From Mesostigma viride (Eukaryota > Streptophyta > Mesostigmatophyceae > Mesostigmatales > Mesostigmataceae): a stretch of 64,000 bases of DNA. Below are positions 53,215 to 63,690 of the stretch, one piece after another (the stretch's first letter is position 1; every line of letters begins with the position of its first letter). Below the pieces are notes generated by a model. It saw only the letters and a list, made by a program, of their open reading frames with translations, was not told the DNA's origin and searched no databases. Location: the NCBI GenBank assembly GCA_009746045.1, contig RPFO01000072.1, positions 4,822,745-4,886,744 of the forward strand, given 5' to 3'. Both the position numbers and the translations under genes were made by a program.

Positions 53215-53670
53215 ACTCAAGCTAACGTTGTCTAGATGGGGCCGGCAATCGATTATGGGATAGCTTAGGCATTACAGCACTTGAAATGATATTAGCGCAC
53301 ACTGCGTTATAGTACCTTCAATTAGCTCTGGCACCTTGTGGTCATCAGCTTGCGCCTTAGCCGACGTCTTGAGCCCACCTCACATTTGTAGCATAAGCTA
53401 CTATGCGTCAGCCTACTACCTATGGTATTGCACTGGTTGTATTGCACCCACAGTGTTGCGCCCCGGCATGCACCGGCATGCTGTGGAGAGAGCGCTCTGT
53501 GGCCTGCCCACTTGCGGCAGTGAGAGAAGCTAGGGCGCCCTCCCTCCTTCTCGCTGTGTATATACTAAGGGTTGAAGGTTCCTTTACTCTGTATTGGCAC
53601 CCACCGGTGACGCAGTCACGTGCTTATTAATAAATTAATGAATCTTTGCCGCGCAGGAAACCTGTTGGGC
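53215..53670. other. No feature seen
   Basis: Short unremarkable frames only, with no repeat or domain recognised. It separates the ORF1-like remnant from the foldback element and ends with ATTAATAAATTAATGAATC-type AT-rich sequence. Confidence 0.5.
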
Positions 53671-54057
53671 GTTAACCTCAAAGAGTTGACGCACAAAAAG
53701 TAATAGCTGAAAGCTATTCAACTTATTCAACTTAGAACTTACAGCGCAAGTGAGGCCCCATGCAGGTTCGAAACCTCGTGCGGACAGTGCCGAGCGGGAT
53801 TACTGGGGAAAAAAACGCGTCCTAATATATAGCTGAGCATGCACCGCCGGCCAAGCCTAATTAATCGCTGGCCGCACAATGTAGGTATCGAACCCCGCGG
53901 GTGGGCCACCCCGGATTAATATCGAACTACTAGTAATTCGATGCAGATTTAGAGCCCTAGTTAGAGAGCCGCCTAAAGATTTCGCCCCACGCGCAAAGGT
54001 TTTAAGTTGAATAGCTTTTAGCTATTACTTTCTGTGCGTCCACTTTAAAGGTTGACA
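53671..54057. mobile_element. 387-bp foldback/MITE-like element
   Basis: The left end (GTTAACCTCAAAGAGTTGAC then GCACAAAAAGTAATAGCTGA) and the reverse complement of the right end (GTCAACCTTTAAAGTGGACG then CACAGAAAGTAATAGCTAAA) pair over about 65 bp, ending AGCTATTCAACTT on both sides. Inside, two tRNA B-box-like motifs face each other: AGGTTCGAAACC (53766) and, inverted, GGGTTCGATACC (53885-53898). No coding capacity. The arm core matches the 119-bp MITE at 16895. A single extra arm lies at 54115-54135. Confidence 0.65.
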
Positions 54058-54125
54058 GACATCCTGCGCAGGATGTGCGTTATCCTCTAAGAATTTATAC
54101 CCAAAAATTAATGCATAGCTAAAAG

Positions 54126-54530
54126 CTATTCAACTGCACTGTCCCTACTCCCGGCTCCCCTGATGAGCGTGGCTGTGGGCCGGGCGCCGCGGCCGGGCTG
54201 CCTCCCCCGGCGCCCGCCCCCCCACCATGCCGTGGGGGCCGCCCCCGGGCCGGTCTTGGCCGGCCTCAGCTCATTGCCGGTTCCGTGGCCCTGACAGCCC
54301 AGTGGCCGGCCCCGCCCTGGCCGGTTCCGCGGCGGCCGCGACCCCTGCCGCTGTCGCTTCTTTGGCTGCGGATGCTCCCGACCCCTCCCCCTCTCGCCCC
54401 GGGGCTCGGTTGGGTGGCCCCCTTGGTGGCTTCCGTTATTGCCACGCGCCCGCTGGTCCCACTTCAATGGCGCCCTCAGCCCAGCTGTGAGGCGCACGCC
54501 TGCACATTGAACCGGACTGCGTTGATGACG
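54126..54530 (+). pseudogene. 5' part of interrupted LINE (Pro/Ala-rich region and zinc-finger start)
   Basis: GC-rich coding-like sequence running up to the LTR element. Its last codons (54487-54530) start a C-x4-C motif followed by TLNRTALMT. The frame continues exactly with HIRASHPH at 57017 once the inserted element and one copy of TGACG are removed, forming a C2-H2-like finger. This shows that it is the same LINE as 57012-60450. Amino-terminal zinc fingers of this kind occur in R2-type LINEs, which fits the C-terminal endonuclease seen later. Confidence 0.6.
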
Positions 54531-55343
54531 TGTCAGGATTTTAGATAATCCTGGTTGTGCCCGTTTGCTAGCCCATGTAATGTTGTGGCCAACTTTCTGT
54601 AAACGGGGGAATAATTAGGAATGCGTCCTTAATAATCGCTTCCGCCCACCGTATTTCTGGCCAAGATTGTGAGGGCTAGGTAGTGCTTGCCGTGTCCTTT
54701 ACGGCGCTAGTTTTCTTATTGAAAACAGTTGAGTGAGTATACAAGTTAATCCTGTACCTCGGCACTATATACGCATATCATTTATGGACATGCTAGTGGT
54801 TGCATGAATTTCTATAGTGAACTATTGTACGTTTCTGGCGCTGCCTAGGAGGCGCTGTGGCCTAGTCCCCGCATGCCATAACGTCGTGCCAACTAATGTT
54901 GGTCACCGTCACTTGTGGTGAAAAGTTTGCTCAATTTCGTACCGTCAGATTTGTAATGGATCAACGGTAGCAAACAGTGTAGCCGCCACTGAAGGACTTT
55001 GTCCCTTCCACATAATAAGTGACTCATGGTACACGAGAAATTTACCTTGTTGGTCCCCATGTGTATGGGTAAGCCCTAGTTGGGTATGGCTGCCTTGTTG
55101 GTAGCCTAAAGCCATGCTCTTGTTGAGTATGCAACAGTCTCTTGTTGAGATTGTGTAGTGGCATTGTTTGCCCAAGCCCATCCTTGTTGGATGGGATTGA
55201 CCTCTAGTTGAGGCCTACCTCCTTGTTGGAGACCAACCCCAAAGTAATATATTTAATCAACCAAGCAATATTTTGTGGCTGTCATCACATTGGGTAACAA
55301 GGGGTCAAAAAGATCTTTCCTCCTCCACCTTCAATTTTTAACA
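54531..55343 (+). repeat. Left LTR of non-autonomous element
   Basis: 813 bp with TG...CA ends. A sub-repeat built on CTTGTTGG / CTTGTTGAG recurs seven times between about 55045 and 55230. A 78-codon minus-strand frame lies in both LTRs and is probably chance. Confidence 0.93.
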
Positions 55344-56096
55344 TGGTATCGGTATGGGAGTGACCCATGAACCCATTTCTTGAGCCGTAAACCGTTTTTC
55401 CAAAAGCCGCACTTTCCTGATCCCGTTTTTGAGCGGTCGGCCTGCAGCCAGGTACCCAACTTTGAGCGTGCAGATCTTTTGACTGGGACATTATTTTTCA
55501 CCGCTCTTAGATGCGTTGGAAGCGTCACATCGTCCTCGTTTCAACGCCGCCAAGAACGCTGCCATCGGCATCCTGGTGCAAAAGTTACTCAAGTTCGCGC
55601 CGACCTACGTGGCCAGCTTGTCAGTGCGCATATCTTTTTAACGACTCATCTGTTTAAGACCGTTGAGGTGTCGTTGAAAAGGGCATTCTGTGGCGGTTCT
55701 ATCAAGCCATAACGCGCCCCAAGCTGTTTAGTACTACGGCAACTACGTTCATTCCTGTTCGGACCAGCGGATTTCCGGAATTTCTCATCTTTCTCGTCAA
55801 CAGCACATCCGTTTGGACCGTGCTAGGCGTCCATCGACGCGGAATTTTATGCTCGTTTCAACAAGCTATCATACGTCGTCATCGGTTTGATACAACGCCA
55901 ACAACACTCATTTCCGTGGCGCCAGCTGGCGGACCTTTGCCGACATGCAACTTTTACGTGGCTCCTCTTTTGAGCCATTTGTGACGTCGTCGGATCGTCT
56001 CTTTCTTCCGGTTTTAACAAGCCATCACACGTTTCAGTTCCTCAAGCTTTTCGACAACTGCATTGATTTGAAGTCGTCATGTTTTGGCTTACCGTG

Positions 56097-56198
56097 TAAG
56101 GGGGGAGTGGCAGGGTTGTTTCTACCCGGCAAGCCCTACTGCCTAAGTAAGGGGGGAGCACAGTTGTTTGAGTCAATCCCAGCAACGTGCAAGGGGGG
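56097..56198 (+). other. Three polypurine-tract-like motifs
   Basis: TAAGGGGGGAG occurs at 56097 and 56151, and CAAGGGGGG ends at 56198 just before the LTR. The last is the functional polypurine tract by position; the others may be duplicated primers. Confidence 0.6.
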
Positions 56199-57011
56199 TG
56201 TCAGGATTTTAGATAATCCTGGTTGTGCCCGTTTGCTAGCCCATGTAATGTTGTGGCCAACTTTCTGTAAACGGGGGAATAATTAGGAATGCGTCCTTAA
56301 TAATCGCTTCCGCCCACCGTATTTCTGGCCAAGATTGTGAGGGCTAGGTAGTGCTTGCCGTGTCCTTTACGGCGCTAGTTTTCTTATTGAAAACAGTTGA
56401 GTGAGTATACAAGTTAATCCTGTACCTCGGCACTATATACGCATATCATTTATGGACATGCTAGTGGTTGCATGAATTTCTATAGTGAACTATTGTACGT
56501 TTCTGGCGCTGCCTAGGAGGCGCTGTGGCCTAGTCCCCGCATGCCATAACGTCGTGCCAACTAATGTTGGTCACCGTCACTTGTGGTGAAAAGTTTGCTC
56601 AATTTCGTACCGTCAGATTTGTAATGGATCAACGGTAGCAAACAGTGTAGCCGCCACTGAAGGACTTTGTCCCTTCCACATAATAAGTGACTCATGGTAC
56701 ACGAGAAATTTACCTTGTTGGTCCCCATGTGTATGGGTAAGCCCTAGTTGGGTATGGCTGCCTTGTTGGTAGCCTAAAGCCATGCTCTTGTTGAGTATGC
56801 AACAGTCTCTTGTTGAGATTGTGTAGTGGCATTGTTTGCCCAAGCCCATCCTTGTTGGATGGGATTGACCTCTAGTTGAGGCCTACCTCCTTGTTGGAGA
56901 CCAACCCCAAAGTAATATATTTAATCAACCAAGCAATATTTTGTGGCTGTCATCACATTGGGTAACAAGGGGTCAAAAAGATCTTTCCTCCTCCACCTTC
57001 AATTTTTAACA
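56199..57011 (+). repeat. Right LTR of non-autonomous element
   Basis: Same 813-bp sequence as the left LTR by eye, followed directly by the second TGACG. Confidence 0.93.
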
Positions 57012-60000
57012 TGACGCACATTCGGGCATCCCACCCCCACATTTCTACGGACGATGCCATGCGCGCCAATGATGGCCCCTGCTACATACCGCTGTGCGGC
57101 CGCCCATCGCCAGCGGGTTTTTCCACACCACGGGCCGGGTACCAGCATGAGCGCCAATGCCGCAGCGGCCAAGCCGGGGCCCCCAGAACGGCCCGCCGCC
57201 CGGCGGCCCGGCGGCCGCACCCTCACGGCCAGGCCGGGCGGCCCCTCGGTCAGCCCCCGGCCCTCCGGCCTAGGCGGCAGTGCACGGGCCCAGCCGGCGA
57301 CCTGGGGGACCTCTCGGCAGGCTGGAGTATTCCTAGCCACTCTCCCTTTTGCCGCAATGTGAGCGCAACCCTTGCACGACGCTCCCGGACGTCCCTCACC
57401 GAGCCCGGAGCTTCAGTCACAGGCTGATGTGGCCGTTCACGCGCTGCGCCTCGCTCTCCCTGGCCCGGATGCATAGTCATGCAAACCCTCGACGATCGAC
57501 CTCGGCTACATTAGCTGTATCTCGTCACCCCCCGGCAGCCTCTGGCAGCTGGTTGAGCGGGGCGCGCGCGGCGTCCAGGGCGCCGCCCGTCATCGCTCGC
57601 TGCTGTCGGTTCACTGTCTCCTCGGTGATTGGGAAGGGCTGTGCAGGCACTGCAGCCTCCGGCTTCCACCCGCGTGTCGGGGGCCGCCTGAGCCTTTAAC
57701 CGGGTGGAAGCGGATGTCATGCGGTTGGTGAAGGTAACTTGGTGAACTGAGTCGGGCCATGCAAAAGCTCGAAATGACCGCGTTGGCTCCCTCCACTCTC
57801 CCGACCCTGCAAGCTTTTAGCGCGACCTGCACCGCGTCAATCGTCATGCAGGCCGCCTGACGAGCCTGCCTTCGCGGTGCCCACCCCGGCCACCTCCTCG
57901 CCCCCGCCTGCATGTTGTCCTGGACCTGGACAACTTCACGGCTGTGCTCAAGGACCTGCCGAACGCCTCATCCATCGGCCCCTTGGGCTGGCGCTATGAG
58001 CACCTCTCCGTGATGGCGGCCATGGCAGGGCGACTGCACTCTTTGAGGCTGCCGCCGACTTGGCCCGGCGGGGTACCTGGCCCCCGCCGGGGGCGCCCTT
58101 AATTGGCTGGCTGGGGCCCGCCTCATCGCCCTCCTGAAAGACGACGTCCCCCCGGCGCCTGCTGGCCGCGTTCGTCCCATTGCTTGCGGTGAGGTACTAC
58201 GCAAGCTGGTGAGTATTAGGTCATTTGTCGCCGACTGCCAAAGGCTCCCATGTGCCGAGTTTCGCGCCTACCGTCTGCCCCAACCGGTCGAGTGATACTG
58301 AGGAGTCCGTTGCTGCCCAGCTCGGCGTCCGCCACCAAAGGGCCGGGCAGGGACATCATCGTGCACACAGTGCAGGCCTACCGGGAGACGCATCCGGCGA
58401 CCGGCCCATGTGGCGCTGAAGGTGGCCGGATTGCCACGATGCATTCAATGCCGTCACCCAGCCAGGCTAGCATCTTTGAGGCTGTTGCAGCGAGGTGTTC
58501 CCTGACCTTCTTGCGTGGACTACCGCCTGCTATACGGCGAGCCCCCTCAACTCTCCTTCCTCATGTGGAGGATGGGACGTTCGCTGACATCCCTTCCCAC
58601 ACGGGGACGCAGCAAGGCGACCCCCTCGGCCCATTATACCTGTCCGCCCCGCTGCACAAAGTCCTCCAAGGCCGGTGTCCACGCTGCGCACCCGGATGTC
58701 GTGCTCCTCGCCTACATGGACGACTGTATCCATGCCCTCGGCCCAGCCGACTTTGCCGCCTTGGCAGCCCTCGAAGTGGCCATGGCGGCCATCAACCTTC
58801 GATCGGCTCACCCTCCCCAAGTGTGCCGTCTTTTCGCCCCAAGGGGACTGCTCTCGCTTCCCTGCCGCTATCCTGGGCGCATTGGCGCGTGTGCGTGGCT
58901 TCTCGTGCCTGGGCATCCCTCTGGGTGATCCAGTGACTACGTCGAAGAGGAGCTCAGACCGGGCCACTGTTGAGCAACGCACCGGCATGTCCTCGATCGA
59001 GGCTTGGGCACGCCTCAACTCTCAAGGACCCCTAGAGTCCTAGACCAAAGGGCTCCTTCTCTGGTTTTGCGCCCACCCGCGGGTGGTCCACTGGCTCCAT
59101 GCATGGCGCTCCCCCCAATCTGGTGCGCGGCTTGCCGCGGAGGGCCACGGCGAGCGCATTCAGGCCGCCTTGCAGGTGCTCCTCCCCGGCCCCAGCCAGC
59201 CCCCTAACTCCATGCGCTTGGCAACCCTCCCCTGTCGCATGGGCGGGTGTGGGCTCACCCATGCCGCTCGCCTTCATTGCCCCGGCTGCCTTATCCTTGG
59301 CTCCGTTGCTCAGTCCTGGGCGGAGACCCGCCGTTTGGTCCCCAGCGCCGTGAGCGCCAGCTCCGACTTGGTCACCCCATGCATCCCCCTTTCCCTTCGT
59401 GCAGGCTGTGCAGGATTCTTACCTCGGGATCCACTCAGGCCTGCAAACTCGTCCGCCCCGCCCAGACCGTTCACTGTTGCCTGCCCCGGGGCACGCCCGG
59501 TAGTGTCCACTGTCGTCAGTCCCAGTGTCTTCCCTGCCTGCGTTCATGAAAAACAACAAAAGACCTACGCGGATATACTATCCTGTGCCGACTGGATGGG
59601 TCTGCACGCGAGCTTGAACGATCAGGGGCGGGCTTGGCTTCACTCCATTTCCCTTGAGGGGATTGTGGGGTCCGCCTTCCTGCGCGCCATCTCCATGAAC
59701 CCTCGGCCCTCTGTTCACGCTGCATGGTTTCGGCCCTTTACGCCATCGCCGTCCGCCACCAGCTGTTTGCCCCACAACCTCTCAACACGGCGGGGGCGGC
59801 CGGCCTGCGGCGGCGGCTGGCCGGCTGCGGGCTTGCTCTCGATACTACTGGGACGCACTACATCGCGTACATATGGGTGGCCAGCCGAACCTGAACTGGT
59901 TCCTCTATCTCCATACCGCTCTCCTCCGGGTGGTGTGTACCTTGGTTCGGTCAGTCTTTCCCTACTCCACCATCATGTGCGAGGACGCGGATGGGGCCGC

Positions 60001-60450
60001 CCTCTATTCCCCCAACCACCGGCCTGACATTACCGTGCTGGACTACGATGGGCAGGGTTGCCACCTGCTCATCGATGTCTCCGTGGCTCGGCCGCTCTCC
60101 GGTCGCCACATCCTCCGGGCGGCTGTGGATGCCGGCGCTGCTGCCGCTGTGGCTGAGCGCAACAAGGTTGCCTCCTACGGCAATGTGGGGCCCCACCGGG
60201 TCATCCCCTTTGTCCCGAACCCAAGACGGCAAACTTTTTCCACGAGTGCTGCCAGCGGCGGGAAGACTGCCTCGACCTCGAGGGTCAGACTGCCCCATGG
60301 CCTGCCCGGACATGGTCCTCGTATTGGCAGCAGCGCCTGTCCCTCGCCCTCACTCGCACAGTGGCTGATGTGTTATCCCGCCGCGTTGCCTCCGGGCCGA
60401 CTTTGTTGCGACCAAGGCGGTGTAGGTCACTTCCCCGGCCTTAGTTGTGG
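57012..60450 (+). pseudogene. Decayed LINE: reverse transcriptase and C-terminal restriction-like endonuclease
   Basis: LINE RT motifs appear in order but in changing frames. ASSIGPLGWRYEHLS (about 57968) is the pre-RT/motif 0 block. RVRPIACGEVLRKL (about 58165) is motif 1. THTGTQQGDPLGP-type sequence (58600-58640) is motif 4. LLAYMDDCIHAL (about 58705) carries the catalytic Asp-Asp. KCAVFSP and CLGIPLGD (58818 and 58907) are motifs 6 and 7. A C-terminal endonuclease-like block follows: RPDITVLD, a few residues, then LLIDVSVARPL (about 60022-60093) and AERNKVASYG. The PD...D arrangement is the restriction-like endonuclease of R2/CRE/NeSL-type LINEs. Many frame changes and stops show it is dead. 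Confidence 0.75.
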
Positions 60451-60654
60451 GCCGGCAGAAGTGTTGCGGCGTGTCGTAGTTTGGTGTTGTAGTTAGTTGT
60501 ACCTTTTACTGCCAGGCTTGATCCTCGCATGCCCGTGTCGGATTCTTTTTACATATTGTCTAGAGGGTTCTTCTTTTCGGGGTTCAATGTCATTCGAGTT
60601 GCATGCCATTTTCGCCTCCGTAATTTATCATTCTCAATGAATATATTAATCAAA

Positions 60655-61160
60655 TTATTAATGGATAGACACGTGAGCATAAGTCCTCAGTGGGAGGGGA
60701 ACATGGGATGGAATGGATGGTGTAAGCTATATAGCTCCTAGTTACAGGGTTGTGGGCACCACGGCCCGAATCGCTATGAATGCCATACGCGGTCACACGC
60801 GGAGCACCCACAGACTTGGGAGTGGTCTCCTTCATCACTACTTGCCATCTATCCTTGCGTACCATCTGCCTCCATATTACAGACAAACCAGGAGGCTGCC
60901 CGGGTGTGAGCCCGTCACGTCTAGTGTAGCACATGTCCATGCCGAGTCTATCACGAAAAGTCCACGGGTGGCGGCCCTGCCGCGCGCGGCATGGGGCACG
61001 CCAGGTGAGGACATATCGCCCAGGCTGGGCGGGCTTGGTGCCAGCTAGTCTATCTGATGTGTCTACCTGATCTGTGCGGGCCAGGTGCCCGGCTAGGCCC
61101 AGGCGCCTGTGCCTAAGAATGTGGGAAACATAGGGCAAATCAGCATATAAATCCTCATTA
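60655..61160 (-). mobile_element. LINE 3' end, copy 1
   Basis: On the minus strand it reads YVSHILRHRRLGLAGHLART and ends WRQMVRKDRWQ, the C-terminal block (RRLRWLGH-like, then W..M...R..W) of LINE reverse transcriptases of the RTE/Jockey/L1 type. Open for 162 codons. Its 3' end points left and ends in AT-rich repeats. Matches 61182-61480 and 61998-62256. Confidence 0.65.
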
Positions 61161-61668
61161 ATTAATTAATTAATTAATAGACACGTGACTGCGTCACGTG
61201 AGCATAAGTCCTCAGTGGGAGGGGAACATGGGATGGAATGGATGGTATAAGCTATCTAGGTCCTAGTTACAGGGGTGTGGGCACCGCGGCCCGAATCGCT
61301 ATGAATGCCATACTTGGTCACACGCGGAGCCCCCACAGGCTTGGGGGTGGTCTCCTTCATCACTACTTGCCATCTATCCTTGCGCACCATCTGCCTCCAT
61401 ATTACAGACAAACCAGGAGGCTGCCCTGGTGTGAGCCCGTCACGTCTAGTGTAGCACATGCAGCATAAATCCTCATTACTAATGTGCAAACCAAAGGGGA
61501 TGTGAAGGGCCTTGGCGCAGCATCTTGGTGACGTTGCCGTTGAGTCGTTGCTCCAGCTCCTGCGTCAGTGTCCAGGTCTCGGCGCCGTAGGTCAGGATCG
61601 TCAGAATGACGACGTTGAAGAGGTCATGCTTGACGATCTGTGGTAGGGCGGGGTTGTGAATGAATATA
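61161..61668 (-). mobile_element. LINE 3' end, copy 2, with RT thumb sequence
   Basis: The 3' end borders (TTAA)n at 61163-61181. The tail is about 95% like copy 1 but lacks the roughly 200 bp corresponding to 60930-61140, jumping from GTAGCACATG to CAGCATAAATCCTC. Further upstream on the minus strand (61495-61668) it reads HDLFNVVILTILTYGAETWT and LTQELEQRLNGN, the hallmark YGAETW thumb motif of LINE RT. Truncated at the 5' end. Confidence 0.7.
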
Positions 61669-61777
61669 TGTTAAACTCTCGAATGATTTATCTAGTACCA
61701 AATCCGAAAGGCTTGCATCACTCCCCGGAAAGGAGAACTTTTGCGGATGACTGTAGGTGTAAGTTGGCGATGCCCTA

Positions 61778-61851
61778 GGATCCGGAGACGCCCGTCCTAT
61801 AGTCAGCGAAAGTTGGTGCGAGAGGTCCCCAGTTCGATTCCGGTCGGATTC
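61778..61851 (+). repeat. Degenerate tRNA-like sequence (possible SINE head, copy 2)
   Basis: 74 nt. A 7-bp acceptor stem pairs GGATCCG with CGGATTC. A TTCGATT T-loop sits between CCCAG and CCGGT, but two T-stem pairs are broken. The block order matches the minus-strand sequence at 18986-19066. Unlikely to be a working tRNA gene; a tRNA-derived SINE or tRNA pseudogene is more likely. Confidence 0.4.
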
Positions 61852-61997
61852 ATTTGCAGATCGCGTTTTCGGCGGACTGGCACTGAACGCAAATGGTTTT
61901 AACCTTTGCGGCGTGCCAAATCAGAATATATTAAACAAATATTGCTGGATTTGCATGCCCAATCCTAGCTGACCTTAGTTAATCAATCAATTAGCTT

Positions 61998-62256
61998 AAT
62001 TTACACGTAGACTGCGTCACGTGAGCATGAGTCCTCAGTGGGATGGATATGGCATGGGGTGGATGGATCTGGCTATCTAATTTCTAGTTACTGGGTTGCG
62101 GGCACCACGGCCCGAATCACTATGGCTGCCAACCTGGGTCACAAGCGGAGCCCCCACCGACTGGGGGGCGGTATCCTTCATAGCCGTCTGCCACCTATCT
62201 TTTCAAGTCATCTGCCTCCAAATTACAGACGAACCAGGAGAATGCCCAGCGTGAGC
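61998..62256 (-). mobile_element. LINE 3' end, copy 3
   Basis: About 80% like copies 1 and 2 from ACGTGAGCATGAGTCCTCAG to ACGAACCAGGAGAATGCCC. Older and short. Confidence 0.7.
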
Positions 62257-62379
62257 TGACCTTGTATGGACAAAATCTGAAGCATCCAATCATATAGCAG
62301 ACAGTAAAGGCTCTTCTGAAGTATGACATCAAAACCTTTTAGATGAGACAACCGACACTGTAATAAACAAGACACCCTG
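62257..62379. other. Probable 3' untranslated region of the minus-strand gene
   Basis: Between the LINE copy and the stop codon of the minus gene. No poly(A) signal is certain. Confidence 0.35.
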
Positions 62380-63690
62380 TTAGGTTTGCATTGATTTCTG
62401 CCTCATGGACATCATGTTGCTCATCTTCTGGCGCATCTCCTCCAGCTGTCGCTTCTGTCGTTCAATGGATGACACGCCCCCCCCAGGGGATGCATCATCG
62501 GGGGGTGACCGGATGCCCGAGCCGTGCACACCCAGGCTGGGTGATTGTGATATGATGGATTGCGTGCATAAAATTCCAAGCAAACGACAAGCCACAAAGA
62601 GAAAAACATAGTGAATTTTATTGAATGATGCATGCATGCAAATCGTCCCTCGACATACAACTTGCTGTCTACAGAAATGTGGTCCGGATCTTCCAAAATT
62701 CAAGCCTGCACTGGCTGCCTTTTTGACGTGGTTCTGCGGACTGCTGCAGAGATGTCCATTACCAAGAGCCATAAATTTCTTTCACGACATTTGCATAAAG
62801 CGTGAAGACGGTGATGAGTGAGCAAAAAGTTGTCCAAGTGCTCTATTTGCTCAGCTAATCCACGGCAGTGCTAAACCAGCCAGCCCCCGGCACTATGGCG
62901 ACCATTCGACGTGATACCCGCCGAACAGCGCGAGAAGCCTAGAAGCACGGGAGGTAAGCGTACGCATGCCCAGGAACACATCCTGTTACTTACTCAACTG
63001 CTGGCATGCCTGCGTGGGAAGGCAAGGGAGCACCAACTGTACCTAGCCCACCAACTAGCCCACCAATTACCCCACCAGCTAGCCCACCAACTAGCCCACC
63101 AATTACCCCACCAACTAGCCAACCAACTAGCTCACCAACTAGCCCACCAACTAGCCCACCAATTACCCCACCAACTAGCCTACCAACTAGCCCACCAACT
63201 AGCCCACCAACTAGCCCACCAACTAGCCCACCAAGTAGCCCACCAATCAACCCACCAACTAGCCCACCAACTAGCCCACCAACTAGCCTACCAACTAGTC
63301 CACCAACTAGCCCACCAACTAGCCCACCAACTAGTTAGCAGGACAGCTAGCCTACCTGCAACTCACGCAACATGGCCCTGGCAAAATCACAGCTGGACAT
63401 AACGTGAACCCGCGATTTATGGGAGAGATGGATGGACGCTGTGAGAGCAATCTGAGAGTAAAACAACACCTCGCGAGGGTGACCCCTGAGGACTGGGTTG
63501 CGGGTCACGTTGCCAAAAAAGTAGAAGAGCACAAAGTAGAAGTTTGCCCACAGCACAAACTCAACAATTGTGCGAGGCATCCCCCTCACCAACTGCCCAG
63601 CAAACGCCCAGATGGCACGTACCTGCCGGCCAGGGAGCTGCGGGTGGACGGAGAGATGTCCCTCGCTTGCGATCCACGCGGTGACACCTG
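62380..63690 (-). CDS. Last three exons of a membrane-protein gene
   Basis: Exons on the minus strand: about 63690-63470, 62842-62763 and 62536-62380, with phases 0, 2 and stop. The first encodes HPQLPGRQVRAIWAFAGQLV, then a membrane span IVEFVLWANFYFVLFYFFGN and NVTRNPVLRGHPRE, ending before GTGTTG. The second encodes FCSLITVFTLYANVVKEIYG, another span, with donor GTAATG. The last encodes a polar tail (GSGIRSPPDDASPGG) and a charged helix ERQKRQLEEMRQKMSNMMSM, stop TAA at 62382-62380. The acceptor of the last exon is ACAATCACCCAG. The gene continues to the right, beyond my ability to place exons. Family unknown. Confidence 0.6.
63041..63336. repeat. 12-bp minisatellite (CCCACCAACTAG)n in an intron
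   Basis: About 24 units, most CCCACCAACTAG with ATTACC and CAACTC variants in higher-order order (an AATTACC unit recurs every two to five units). It lies in the intron between the last recognised full exon and the penultimate exon of the minus-strand gene. Confidence 0.93.

Larger units (their letters stand above)
54531..57011. mobile_element. Non-autonomous LTR retrotransposon, intact, nested in LINE
   Basis: Two 813-bp direct repeats (54531-55343 and 56199-57011), with no difference I could see, begin TGTCAGG and end TTTTTAACA. TGACG flanks both sides (54526-54530 and 57012-57016), a perfect 5-bp target duplication. After the left LTR comes TGGTATCGG (55344), matching the TGGTATC start of initiator-tRNA-Met primer sites used by many copia-like elements. 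Before the right LTR is AAGGGGGG, a polypurine tract. The 855-bp interior has no gag or pol domain; the longest frame (55380-55712) is unrecognised. It depends on another element for mobilisation. Identical LTRs mean very recent insertion. Confidence 0.93.

Noticed and set aside
54945-55181. 78-codon minus-strand gene, repeated at 56613-56849
   Set aside because: It lies in both LTRs of the non-autonomous element, with low information content and no domain.
63041-63336. Thr-Ser-Pro-Pro repeat protein
   Set aside because: A 12-bp minisatellite in an intron of the minus gene; the frame starts and ends with the repeat.
63593-63622. 30-nt intron between GTACGTGCC and GCTGGGCAG in the minus gene
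   Set aside because: Too short for a spliceosomal intron here and the frame reads through without a stop.
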